Assembly: GCA_937873175.1 (NCBI GenBank)
Contig: CALMVT010000434.1
Coordinates: forward strand, 19,603 to 76,134
Direction of reading: 5' to 3'
Length of the DNA stretch: 56,532 nucleotides
Source of the DNA: an uncultured Acetobacteraceae bacterium
Lineage (GTDB): Bacteria; Pseudomonadota; Alphaproteobacteria; Acetobacterales; Acetobacteraceae
The position numbers and the translations under genes were made by a program. Every line of letters begins with the position of its first letter. Position 1 is the stretch's first letter. The notes under the pieces are model-generated. The model was given only the letters and a program-made list of their open reading frames with translations. It searched no databases and was not told the DNA's origin. This document shows positions 1-8,309 of this stretch, one piece after another.

Positions 1-147
1 CGGGACGCGCAGTTCGGGGCCGATGCCGAACTCCCGGGAAATCTCCCGCTTGCCGACCCGGCCGCCGGCGGCGCGGATGAACTGGCGCACGGCCTCCCGC
101 GACGGCAACGTGCCCTCCTCCGCCGCGCTCCGCATTCGGCGCACCAC
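1..147 (-). CDS. rnr: Ribonuclease R, N-terminal fragment (cut by window edge)
   Basis: Only the first ~49 codons lie in the window, so the gene is missing from the ORF track. Reading the minus strand gives VVRRMRSAAEEGTLPSREAV followed by RQFIRAAGGRVGKREISREF. This matches the N-terminal helix-turn-helix region of RNase R, the processive 3'-5' exoribonuclease that degrades structured RNA (family knowledge: a segment of the form FI..agg.vGKREIaraFgi). The gene directly follows topA on the same strand, a familiar alphaproteobacterial arrangement. The start is uncertain: two GTG codons (147, 144) follow the topA stop almost immediately and an ATG lies at 135; none has a convincing Shine-Dalgarno sequence. 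The catalytic RNB domain lies outside the window. Confidence 0.75.
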   Translation of the reverse strand, partial: MVRRMRSAAEEGTLPSREAVRQFIRAAGGRVGKREISREFGIGPELRVP

Positions 148-148
148 G

Positions 149-2857
149 TCAGCCAGCCGAGCGGGTGATCCCCGTCCGAGGCGGCGTGGCGCCGGGCCGC
201 TTCGCCGCCGGCTTCTTGGCGGCCTTCTTGCTCGTGGTCTTGGGCGCTGACCGCTTGGCCGCCGGCCTTGCCGTCCTCGCTTTTGCCGCATCCGCTGCCG
301 CGGGCTTCGCAGCCTTGGCCGCCCCGACCTTTGCCTTGCGACCGGGCTTTGCCTTCAACGCCTTGCCCTTCTCCGCCAGCAAGGCGACCGCGTCGTCCAG
401 CGTCAGGTCGTCCATTGCCACGTCGCGCGGCAGGTTGGCCACGCGCAGGCCATGCTGGACATATGGGCCGAACCGCCCCTTGCGCACCATCACCGGCTCC
501 TTGTCGGCGGGGTGCGGACCCAGCGACCGCACGCTGTCCAGCTTCTTCGCCATCACGTCCACGGCACGGTTCAGCCCGACCGAAAGCACGTCGTCATCCT
601 TGTCGAGCGAGGCGTAGATGCTGCCCATGCGGATGAACGGGCCGAACCGGCCGATGCCGGCTTCCAAAGGTTCCTGCCGGTCGGGATGGATGCCGACCAG
701 GCGCGGCAGCGACAGCAGGCCCAGCGCCTGCTCCAACGTCAGTTGATCACCTTCGACGCCTTTCGGCAGCGACGTGCGGCGCGGCCTGCTTTTCTTGTCT
801 TCCGGGTTCGCCTCGCCCTGCTGCACATACAGCCCGTAGGGACCGCGCCGGACGGTCACGGCCTCTCCCGTTTCGGGATGGTGACCGAGCTCGCGCATGC
901 CCTCCTTCAGGGTCTCCCCAGCCTCTTCTCCCCCATCGATCGCAAGCCGCCTCGTGTACTGGCAACCCGGGTAGTTAGAGCAGCCGATGAAGCTGCCGTG
1001 CCGGCCAAGTTTGAGTCCCAGCCGCCCGGCGTGGCAGGCCGGGCAAAGCCGCGGGTCGGCGCCGTCGCTGCGCGCGGGAAAGAAGTGCTGGCCCAAGTCC
1101 TGGTCCAGCGCGTCGATCACGTCGCTGATCTTCAGGTCGCGCGTTTGCTCGACGGCGCGGGAGAACTGCTCCCAGAACGCCTGCATCACCGCGCGCCACT
1201 CCGCCCGGCCGCCGGAGATGTCGTCCAACTGCTCCTCAAGCGACGCCGTGAAATTGCTGTCCACGTAGCGCTCGAAAAAGCTGGTCAGGAACGCGGTGAC
1301 GAGCCGGCCGCGATCCTCCGGCACGAAGCGCTTGTTCTCCAGGCGCACGTAGTTGCGGTCGCGCAGCACCGTCAGGATGGAGGCATAGGTGGACGGGCGG
1401 CCGATACCCAGCTCCTCCATCTTCTTGACCAGGCTCGCTTCCGAGTAGCGCGGCGGCGGCTGGGTGAAGTGCTGGTCGGCGCTGACGTCGCCGCGGGTCA
1501 GCAGGTCGCGTTCCTGCATCGGCGGCAGCATCCGGCTCTCGTCGGTGGCCTGACCTTCCGGCGCGTCGTCCACGTCTTCCCGATACAGCTTCAAGAACCC
1601 GTCAAAGGCGACGATGGAGCCGGTGGCGCGCAATCGCGTCCGCGGCCCGGCAACATCGACCGCCACCTGGTCCAGCTCCGCCGACTGCATCTGCGACGCG
1701 ACGGCGCGCTTCCAGACCAGCTCATACAGCCGCTGCTGCTCCGCGCTGAGGTAGCGCGCGACGCCGGCCGGGGTACGGGACACGTCGGTGGGGCGCACCG
1801 CCTCGTGCGCTTCCTGGGCGTTTTTCGCCTTGCTGGAGTACTCGCGGGCGGTCGCGGGCACGTAGGCCGTGCCGTAAGCCTCGCCCACGTGCTCGCGGAT
1901 CGCCATAATAGCCTCGCGGGCCATCTGCACGCCGTCCGTGCGCATGTAGGTGATCAGGCCCACCGTCTCGCCGCCGAGATCCACGCCCTCATACAGTTGC
2001 TGGGCGCAGCGCATGGTGGCCTGGGCGCCCATGCCGAGCTTGCGGCTGGCTTCCTGCTGCAGGGTGGAGGTGGTGAACGGCGCGGGCGGGTGCCGCTTGA
2101 CCCGCTTGCGCTCGACGCTCGCGACGGTGAAGGCGTCCGCCTCGACCGCGGCCTTGGCGGCGTGGGCTAGGGCCTCCGTGTTGAGGTCGAACTGATCCAG
2201 CCGCTTGCCGTCCAAGTGGGTCAGCCGCGCGGTGAACGGGGCGCCAGCCGGGGTCAGGAAGTGCGCTTCGACCGTCCAATATTCTTGGGGCCGGAACGAC
2301 TCGATAACGGCTTCGCGCTCGCACACCATGCGGAGCGCCACCGACTGCACCCGCCCGGCGCTCCGGCTGCCGGGCAGCTTACGCCACAGAACCGGGGACA
2401 AGGTGAAGCCGACAAGGTAATCCAGCGCGCGCCGGGCCAGGTAGGCCTCGATTAGCGGCTGGTCCAGCTCGCGCGGGTGCTCGATGGCGAATTGCACGGC
2501 GGCGCGGGTGATCTCATTGAAGGTGATGCGCCGCACGTTGACGCCCCGTAGCGCCTTCTTATCCTCCAGCATCGCGCGGACATGCCAACTGATGGCCTCG
2601 CCCTCACGGTCCGGGTCGGTGGCGAGATACAGCGTGTGCGCCCCCTTCAGCGCCTTGGCGATGGCTGCGACCTGGCGCGTGCCGCGTTCGTCGGCCTCCC
2701 AGTCCATCGCGAAATCCTGTTCCGGCCGCACGCTGCCGTCTTTGGGCGGCAAGTCGCGGACGTGGCCGAAGCTCGCGAGCACGGTGTAGCCGCCGCCGAG
2801 GTATTTGTTGATGGTCTTGGCCTTGGCGGGCGATTCGACGACGACAACGTCAGTCAT
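149..2857 (-). CDS. topA: DNA topoisomerase I
   Basis: Type IA topoisomerase that relaxes negative supercoils through a covalent tyrosine-DNA intermediate. The protein is about 902 aa. The N-terminal Toprim domain starts VVVVESPAKAKTI and carries the metal-binding acidic motif ATDPDREGE near residue 81; the active-site tyrosine is in ITYMRTDGVQM near residue 305. One four-cysteine zinc ribbon (CPACHAGRLG...FIGCSNYPGC) is visible near residue 600, followed by further topoisomerase C-terminal repeats and a long Lys/Ala-rich basic tail typical of alphaproteobacterial TopA. The ORF track starts 9 codons further upstream; ATG at 2857 (MTDVVVVESP) fits the family. It sits downstream of dprA and immediately before rnr. 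Confidence 0.97.
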   Translation of the reverse strand: MTDVVVVESPAKAKTINKYLGGGYTVLASFGHVRDLPPKDGSVRPEQDFAMDWEADERGTRQVAAIAKALKGAHTLYLATDPDREGEAISWHVRAMLEDKKALRGVNVRRITFNEITRAAVQFAIEHPRELDQPLIEAYLARRALDYLVGFTLSPVLWRKLPGSRSAGRVQSVALRMVCEREAVIESFRPQEYWTVEAHFLTPAGAPFTARLTHLDGKRLDQFDLNTEALAHAAKAAVEADAFTVASVERKRVKRHPPAPFTTSTLQQEASRKLGMGAQATMRCAQQLYEGVDLGGETVGLITYMRTDGVQMAREAIMAIREHVGEAYGTAYVPATAREYSSKAKNAQEAHEAVRPTDVSRTPAGVARYLSAEQQRLYELVWKRAVASQMQSAELDQVAVDVAGPRTRLRATGSIVAFDGFLKLYREDVDDAPEGQATDESRMLPPMQERDLLTRGDVSADQHFTQPPPRYSEASLVKKMEELGIGRPSTYASILTVLRDRNYVRLENKRFVPEDRGRLVTAFLTSFFERYVDSNFTASLEEQLDDISGGRAEWRAVMQAFWEQFSRAVEQTRDLKISDVIDALDQDLGQHFFPARSDGADPRLCPACHAGRLGLKLGRHGSFIGCSNYPGCQYTRRLAIDGGEEAGETLKEGMRELGHHPETGEAVTVRRGPYGLYVQQGEANPEDKKSRPRRTSLPKGVEGDQLTLEQALGLLSLPRLVGIHPDRQEPLEAGIGRFGPFIRMGSIYASLDKDDDVLSVGLNRAVDVMAKKLDSVRSLGPHPADKEPVMVRKGRFGPYVQHGLRVANLPRDVAMDDLTLDDAVALLAEKGKALKAKPGRKAKVGAAKAAKPAAADAAKARTARPAAKRSAPKTTSKKAAKKPAAKRPGATPPRTGITRSAG

Positions 2858-2907
2858 GGCATCCTTTACAAAGGCGTAGGACACGAATATGAGGCAGAAG
2901 GCGAAGC

Positions 2908-4053
2908 TTACCCGATAAGCATGGCCTGATTGCCCGGCAGCATCTCGATCCGCTCAGCCAGCTCCAGTTCAAGCAGCGCCGCAAGCACCGCCGAAGCGGA
3001 GAACTGGCAGCGCCGCACCAGATCGTCAACTGCCGTGGGCGAATGACTTAATAACCCAATCACCCGGCGCCGTACCGCGGCCGGGTCCGGAACGGCGCCG
3101 AAACCCTGCGCAGGTGGCTCTGTCATACCGGGCGGCTGGCCCCGGGCAAACATGGGTGACCGCGCCAGGCCCTGCCGAGTCGGATGGTCCGGCAGGTTGG
3201 CCAGCACGTCCGCCGCGCTTTCCGTCAGGTGGGCGCCGGAGCGGATCAGGTCGTTGGAGCCGCGGCAACGCGGATCGAGCGGCGAGCCAGGCACCGCGAA
3301 CACCTCCCGGCCCTCGTCCTGGGCGATGCGCGCGGTGATGAGGCTGCCGGACTGCGGCGCGGCCTCCACCACCACGACGCCGAGCGACAGCCCCGCGATC
3401 ACCCGGTTGCGTCGGGGAAAGTGCCGGGCCTGCGGGGCGGTGCCGAACGGCGCTTCCGCCACCACCGCGCCACCCTCCGCCACGCGCCGCTGCAGCGCCT
3501 TGTTCTCGGCCGGGTAGGCGATGTCGATCCCGCTGGCGATGGCGGCCACGGTCCGCCCGGTGCTGAGCGCGCCGGCATGCGCCGCTGCGTCGATGCCCCG
3601 CGCCATGCCGGATACCACGACCAGCCCGGCCGAGGCGAGATCGGCCGCCAGGATCTCCGCCACCCGCTGGCCGCTGGCGGAAGCGTTGCGCGCGCCCACC
3701 ATGGCCACCGCCCGCGCATCGAGCGCCGCCACGTCGCCCAGCACGGCAATCGCGGGCGGCGCCGAGTCCATCAGCGCCAAAAGCGGCGGATAGTCCGGCC
3801 CGCCCAGCACCAGGATGCGCCCGCCGATCTTGGCGACGCTGTCCAATTCCCGGCATACGGCGCCGAGCGTCGGGATCGCGGGCGGCGCCGTCCGTCCGCC
3901 GGCGCTGGCGAGGCCGGGCAATGCGTCCAGCGCTTCTGCTGCCGTGGCGAAGCGTTGCAGCAGGCGGCGGTAGGTGGCCGGCCCGACGCCATCCGTGCGG
4001 GCGAGGCGCAAGCGGCCGAGCAGCTCGGCCTCAGTCATGATTGGCACGGTCAT
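2908..4053 (-). CDS. dprA: DNA processing protein DprA (Smf)
   Basis: DprA binds incoming single-stranded DNA and loads RecA during natural transformation. At 381 aa it has three visible parts: an N-terminal helix-hairpin-helix/SAM-like segment (DGVGPATYRRLLQRF); a central Rossmann-like domain with GARNASASGQRVAE, VVSGMARGIDAAAHAGAL and RRNRVIAGLS; and a C-terminal winged-helix segment (VRRRVIGLLSHSPTAVDDL) ending at AMLIG. Its start codon overlaps the plsY stop in an ATGA, indicating translational coupling. A second possible ATG lies 15 bases downstream (MTEAELLGRL). The same window also encodes ComEC, the other conserved DNA-uptake protein. Confidence 0.96.
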   Translation of the reverse strand: MTVPIMTEAELLGRLRLARTDGVGPATYRRLLQRFATAAEALDALPGLASAGGRTAPPAIPTLGAVCRELDSVAKIGGRILVLGGPDYPPLLALMDSAPPAIAVLGDVAALDARAVAMVGARNASASGQRVAEILAADLASAGLVVVSGMARGIDAAAHAGALSTGRTVAAIASGIDIAYPAENKALQRRVAEGGAVVAEAPFGTAPQARHFPRRNRVIAGLSLGVVVVEAAPQSGSLITARIAQDEGREVFAVPGSPLDPRCRGSNDLIRSGAHLTESAADVLANLPDHPTRQGLARSPMFARGQPPGMTEPPAQGFGAVPDPAAVRRRVIGLLSHSPTAVDDLVRRCQFSASAVLAALLELELAERIEMLPGNQAMLIG

Positions 4054-4646
4054 CGTCCTTGGCCGATCCGCGGCTCGGTGCCGGCCAACAGGCGGCGTAT
4101 GTTACCGGAATGTCGCCAGAACACGACGGCGCTGACGACGGCAACTGCCACCCCAGCCGCAGGCCCCCGCCAGAGCAGCATCAGCACCGGGGCCAGTGCA
4201 AAGGTGGCGAGCGCTCCGGCCGAGGACAGTCGGCTGAGCCGTGCGGTCGCAAGCCATGCGGCGCAGCACGCCAGGCCAACCGGCCAGGCAGTCGCGAGGA
4301 TGACCCCGAGGCCGGTCGCCACGCCCTTGCCGCCCTGGCCGCGCATCCAGACCGACGTGCAGTGGCCTGCAACTGCGAAAACCCCGGCGAGCAGCGCCCA
4401 GCCTGGGCCGGCCCATCGCGCCGCCGCCAGCACGGCGACCGCGCCCTTGGCCGCGTCCAGCGCCAGGGTCAGCGCCGCGATGTCGCGCCGCCCGGTGCGC
4501 AGCACGTTGGTGGCCCCGATGTTGCCGGACCCAATGGCCCGGATGTCGCCAAGCCCGGCTGCCCGCGACAGGAGCCAGCCGAATGGGACCGATCCGATCA
4601 GGTAGGCCGCCGCCGCGACCGCAACCGCCATGAGGGCGTCGCTCAT
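4050..4646 (-). CDS. plsY: Glycerol-3-phosphate acyltransferase PlsY
   Basis: PlsY is the inner-membrane enzyme that transfers an acyl group from acyl-phosphate to sn-glycerol-3-phosphate, the first step of phospholipid synthesis. At 198 aa it has the usual length. The conserved loops are all visible: GSVPFGWLL near the N-terminus, GSGNIGATNVLR, and the glycine-rich phosphate-binding GQGGKGVATGLG. The rest is strongly hydrophobic, consistent with several membrane spans. It overlaps the pyrC-like stop upstream (ATGA) and the dprA start downstream (ATGA), so the three genes form a tightly coupled block. Confidence 0.96.
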   Translation of the reverse strand: MSDALMAVAVAAAAYLIGSVPFGWLLSRAAGLGDIRAIGSGNIGATNVLRTGRRDIAALTLALDAAKGAVAVLAAARWAGPGWALLAGVFAVAGHCTSVWMRGQGGKGVATGLGVILATAWPVGLACCAAWLATARLSRLSSAGALATFALAPVLMLLWRGPAAGVAVAVVSAVVFWRHSGNIRRLLAGTEPRIGQGR

Positions 4647-5914
4647 CCGAACACCCGCCGTCCGGCTTTCCAGGTGCCGACCACCCGGCCCTCCAAGGCG
4701 CGGCCGTCGAACGGCGTGTTCGGCGCCTTGCCGGGGAGCAGCCCGGCTTCGACTTTCCAGATGCGTTCAAGGTCGAACAGGCACAGGTCGGCAGGCAAGC
4801 CCTTGGCGAGACGCCCGGCCTCAATGCCCAGCACCCGTGCGGGCCGGGCGGTGAGCAGGTCGAGCGCCCGCAGCAGCGGCAGCCCGTTGCCATGCACCTG
4901 GGCCAGGGTCACGCCCAGCAGGGTCGCAAGTCCCGCGCCGCCGGGCGACGCAAGGGCGAAAGGCAGGCGCTTGTCGTCCGTATCCCGCGGCTGATGGTCG
5001 GAGGCAATGGCGTCGATGATGCCGTCCGCGAGCGCCGCGCAGACCGCCACCCGGTCCGCCTCCGGCCGCAGCGGCGGCGACAGCTTGGCATAGGTGCGGA
5101 AGTCGCCGATGGCCGTCTCGTTCAGGTCGAAGTAGGGAGGCGCGGTGTCGCAGGTCACGTCGATGCCGTCCTGCTTCGCCCGGCGAATCAGCGCCAGCGC
5201 CTCCGCCGTAGACACGTGGGCGAAGTGCAGCGCGCCGCCGGTGAGTTGGGCCAACCGGATGTCGCGGGCAACCAGGATGGCTTCCGCCGCGGCGGGAATG
5301 CCCGGCAAGCCGAGCCGGGTGGCAAGCTCGCCCTCCGTTGCAGCACCGCCGTCGGCCAGCGCCGGGTCTTCCGGGTGCTGCACGATGCGGGCACCGAAGC
5401 CGCGGGCGTAGGACAGGGCGAGGCGCATCAGTCGGGCGTCTCCGACTGCGCGGCGGCCGTCGGTGAAGGCGACGGCGCCGGCTTCCCGCAGCAGGCCGAT
5501 CTCCGCCATCTCCTTGCCGTGGCAGCCGCGGGTCACGGCGCCATAGGGTAGGATGGATAGGCTGCCGGTTTCCTCGCCGCGGGCGCGCAGCAGGCGGACC
5601 AGCGCCGGGTCGTCCATGGCAGGCAGGCTGTCGGGCAAGGCGGCGATCGTGGTGATGCCGCTCGATGCGGCGGCAGCGGCAGCGGAGGCGATGGTTTCGC
5701 GGTACTCGTAACCCGGCTCGCCCAGGGCCGCGCGCATGTCCACGAGGCCCGGGCACAAAATCGCGCCGTCGCCGTCAAGCGTCGGCACGTCAGGCCGACC
5801 GAGGCTCGGCCCGAAGTCGGCAATCAGGCCGCCCTGCGTTGAAAGCTCGCCGGGCTGGTCGAGGCCGCTTGCCGGGTCGATCAGGCGGACGTTGGTGAAC
5901 AGCAGATCAGACAT
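4643..5914 (-). CDS. pyrC: Inactive dihydroorotase homologue (PyrC'/PyrX type)
   Basis: Amidohydrolase-fold protein of about 423 aa, encoded directly after pyrB and overlapping it by 8 bases. It aligns along its length with class I dihydroorotase but lacks key active-site residues. The metal-binding HxH motif (normally DMHVHLREPG) reads [10 protein letters not shown], so both histidines and the substrate arginine are gone; the substrate asparagine of the MPNT motif is aspartate (LPDS). Later landmarks are retained ([21 protein letters not shown]). Family knowledge: Pseudomonas PyrC' and many alphaproteobacterial PyrC copies show the same loss and act as structural partners of aspartate transcarbamoylase. 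A true dihydroorotase should exist elsewhere. The start is ATG at 5914 ([11 protein letters not shown]); the upstream extension in the ORF track reads into pyrB. Confidence 0.88.
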   Translation of the reverse strand: MSDLLFTNVRLIDPASGLDQPGELSTQGGLIADFGPSLGRPDVPTLDGDGAILCPGLVDMRAALGEPGYEYRETIASAAAAAASSGITTIAALPDSLPAMDDPALVRLLRARGEETGSLSILPYGAVTRGCHGKEMAEIGLLREAGAVAFTDGRRAVGDARLMRLALSYARGFGARIVQHPEDPALADGGAATEGELATRLGLPGIPAAAEAILVARDIRLAQLTGGALHFAHVSTAEALALIRRAKQDGIDVTCDTAPPYFDLNETAIGDFRTYAKLSPPLRPEADRVAVCAALADGIIDAIASDHQPRDTDDKRLPFALASPGGAGLATLLGVTLAQVHGNGLPLLRALDLLTARPARVLGIEAGRLAKGLPADLCLFDLERIWKVEAGLLPGKAPNTPFDGRALEGRVVGTWKAGRRVFG

Positions 5915-6842
5915 TGCGAAGACCGCTCTGGGACAGGACATCCAGCACGGCCATGCGGACGGCGACGCCCATCTCCACCTGCTCGCCAATGACGCTGTGC
6001 ATGGGGTCGTCGGCTACTGCACTGTCGATCTCGACACCGCGGTTCATCGGGCCGGGGTGCATCACCAGCACGTCCGGCTTGGCAGAGGCGAGCTTCGCCG
6101 CGTCCAGCCCGAAAAAGCGGAAATACTCGCGGGCGCTGGGCACCAGGCTACGCGCCATGCGCTCCCGCTGCAAGCGAAGCATCATGATGACATCAACGCC
6201 TTGCAGCCCGGCCTGCATGTCATGGAACACCTCAACGCCCAAAGCCGCGGCAGCAGCGGGGATCAGGGTCGGCGGCCCGACCACGCGCACCCGGCACCCC
6301 ATGGTGCCCAGCAAATGGATGTTCGACCGGGCGACCCGGCTGTGCAGCACGTCGCCGCAGATCGCCACCAGCAAGCCTTCCAGCGTGCCCCGGCGGCGTC
6401 GGAGCGTCAGCGCGTCCAGCAGCGCCTGGGTCGGGTGCTCATGCGTGCCATCGCCCGCGTTGATCACGGCGGAGGACACCTTCTGCGCCAAAAGGTTCGG
6501 CGCGCCCGACTGGTCGTGGCGTACCACCAGCAGGTCACAGCGCATGGCGTTGAGCGTGGTGGCGGTGTCGAGCAGCGTCTCTCCCTTGTTCACGCTGCTG
6601 GTGGACACCGACATGTTGATCACGTCCGCGCCCAGCCGCTTGCCCGCAAGTTCAAAGCTCGTGCGCGTGCGGGTGCTGTCCTCGTAGAACAGGTTGATCA
6701 GCGTGCGGCCTCGCAGCAGGTCGCGCTGCGTCTTGCCGGACCGGTTCAGCAGGACGTAGCTTTCGGCCAGGTCGAGCAGCCCGGCGATCTCGGGCGGGTG
6801 CAGCCCCTCGATCGCCAGCAAGTGGCGGTGCGGGTAGCGCAT
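5907..6842 (-). CDS. pyrB: Aspartate carbamoyltransferase catalytic subunit
   Basis: PyrB condenses carbamoyl phosphate with aspartate, the committed step of pyrimidine synthesis. At 311 aa it has the normal length. The carbamoyl-phosphate loop [15 protein letters not shown], the motif [14 protein letters not shown], the [11 protein letters not shown] segment, and the aspartate-binding MLRLQRER and HPGPMNRG segments are present. No pyrI regulatory subunit is nearby; instead the dead PyrC homologue follows with an 8-base overlap, as expected for the class A enzyme in which PyrB and PyrC' form a mixed complex. The start codon shares one base with the gltX stop (TGATG). Confidence 0.97.
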   Translation of the reverse strand: MRYPHRHLLAIEGLHPPEIAGLLDLAESYVLLNRSGKTQRDLLRGRTLINLFYEDSTRTRTSFELAGKRLGADVINMSVSTSSVNKGETLLDTATTLNAMRCDLLVVRHDQSGAPNLLAQKVSSAVINAGDGTHEHPTQALLDALTLRRRRGTLEGLLVAICGDVLHSRVARSNIHLLGTMGCRVRVVGPPTLIPAAAAALGVEVFHDMQAGLQGVDVIMMLRLQRERMARSLVPSAREYFRFFGLDAAKLASAKPDVLVMHPGPMNRGVEIDSAVADDPMHSVIGEQVEMGVAVRMAVLDVLSQSGLRNV

Positions 6843-8239
6843 CAGGCGGCGGCAAGCGCGATGCGGGCCAGCGCTTCCTCGCGCCCAAGAGCAGCGAGCG
6901 TTTCGTCGATGCCGGGACTCATGGTGCTGCCGGTCAGCGCGGCGCGGAGCGGCTGCGCCACCTGGCCGAGCTTGCGGCCGGCCGCTTCCGCGAACTGCCG
7001 CAGCGCCGTGTCCAGCGCCGGCGGCGTGAAATCGGTTGCGGCAAGCACCGAGGCAACCTGCCGCAGCGTTTCCTTGCTTTCCGGGGTCAGCAGGGCCAGC
7101 GCCTTTGCCTCGAACGGCAAGGGGGTGGGCCGCAGCAGGAAGGCAGCACTTTCAGTCAAGTCGGCCAACGTCTTAGCACGCTCCTTCAACCCTGGCATCA
7201 GTGTCCGGATGCGGGCGGTTCCGGTGGCGTCGGCGTGCAGGCCATGGGCCGCGGCAAGCCGCTGAATGACCTCCCGCGTCAGCCGATCGTCGTCGGCGCG
7301 GCGCAGCCAAACGCCGTTGATGTGCTGCAGCTTGGAAAAATCCATCCGCGCTGCCGCCTTGCCGACGCCGTCCAGGTCGAACAAGCGGATCGCCTCCTCG
7401 CGGTCCAGCACCTCGGTGTCGCCATGGCCCCAGCCGAGGCGGAGCAGGTAGTTGCACAGCGCTTCCGGCAGGAAACCCTGCTCGCGATATTCCAGCACGC
7501 TGACGGCGCCGTGCCGCTTCGACAGCTTGGCGCCGTCCGGACCATGAATCAGGGGCAGGTGGGCAAAGCGGGGCAGGTCCCAGCCCATGCCCTGATAGAT
7601 CTGGAGCTGGCGGAACGTGTTGGTCATGTGGTCGTCGCCGCGGATCACGTGGGTGATCGCCATGTCGTGGTCGTCCACGACCACGGCGTGCAGGTAGGTC
7701 GGCGTGCCGTCGCTGCGCAGGATGATCATGTCGTCCAGCTCGCTGTTGGCGACGCGGACGCTGCCCTGCACCAGGTCGTCCACCACCGTCTCGCCCTCCT
7801 GCGGCGCGCGCAGCCGGATGACAGGGTTGACGCCGGGCGGCGCCTCGGCCGGGTCGCGGTCGCGCCAGCGACCGTCATAGCGGGGCGGACGGCCCTCAGC
7901 CATTGCACGCTCCCGCATCTCCCGCAGCTCTTCCGCGGTGCAGAAGCACAGGTAGGCGTGGCCGCTGGCCAGCATCTGCTGCGCCACTTCGGCGTGGCGG
8001 GCCTGCCGGGTGGACTGAAACACCGGGGGCATGTCGGGCGACAGGTCGAGCCAGTCCAGCGCATCCAGGATGACCTGCGTATTCGCCGCGGTGCTGCGCT
8101 CCCGGTCAGTGTCCTCGATCCGCAGCAGGTACTCGCCGCCGTGGTGGCGGCTGAACAAGAGGTTGAACAGCGCAGCCCGGGCGCCGCCGATGTGAAGCTG
8201 GCCGGTGGGACTGGGAGCGAAACGGGTTCGGACGGTCAT
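6842..8239 (-). CDS. gltX: Glutamyl-tRNA synthetase
   Basis: Class I aminoacyl-tRNA synthetase charging tRNA-Glu, and in many alphaproteobacteria also tRNA-Gln for later amidation. The 465-aa protein begins [20 protein letters not shown], containing the HIGH-type signature (HIGG), and carries the KMSKS-type motif KLSKRHG near residue 240. Alphaproteobacteria often have two gltX genes, so this may be one of a pair; the sequence here cannot settle its tRNA preference. It is the first gene of a minus-strand run (gltX, pyrB, pyrC', plsY, dprA, topA, rnr) and is divergent from comEC across a 70-base spacer. Confidence 0.96.
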   Translation of the reverse strand: MTVRTRFAPSPTGQLHIGGARAALFNLLFSRHHGGEYLLRIEDTDRERSTAANTQVILDALDWLDLSPDMPPVFQSTRQARHAEVAQQMLASGHAYLCFCTAEELREMRERAMAEGRPPRYDGRWRDRDPAEAPPGVNPVIRLRAPQEGETVVDDLVQGSVRVANSELDDMIILRSDGTPTYLHAVVVDDHDMAITHVIRGDDHMTNTFRQLQIYQGMGWDLPRFAHLPLIHGPDGAKLSKRHGAVSVLEYREQGFLPEALCNYLLRLGWGHGDTEVLDREEAIRLFDLDGVGKAAARMDFSKLQHINGVWLRRADDDRLTREVIQRLAAAHGLHADATGTARIRTLMPGLKERAKTLADLTESAAFLLRPTPLPFEAKALALLTPESKETLRQVASVLAATDFTPPALDTALRQFAEAAGRKLGQVAQPLRAALTGSTMSPGIDETLAALGREEALARIALAAA

Positions 8240-8309
8240 GGGCGTTGTCTAACACGCCGGAAGGTGGCGTCGAGAGCGGCTACTTGCTACGATATCGCAA
8301 GGAGATTTC

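Noticed and set aside
452-2170. 572-aa plus-strand ORF opposite topA
   Set aside because: Shadow of a clear topA gene.
3184-4605. 473-aa plus-strand ORF opposite dprA and plsY
   Set aside because: Shadow ORF without motifs across two conserved genes.
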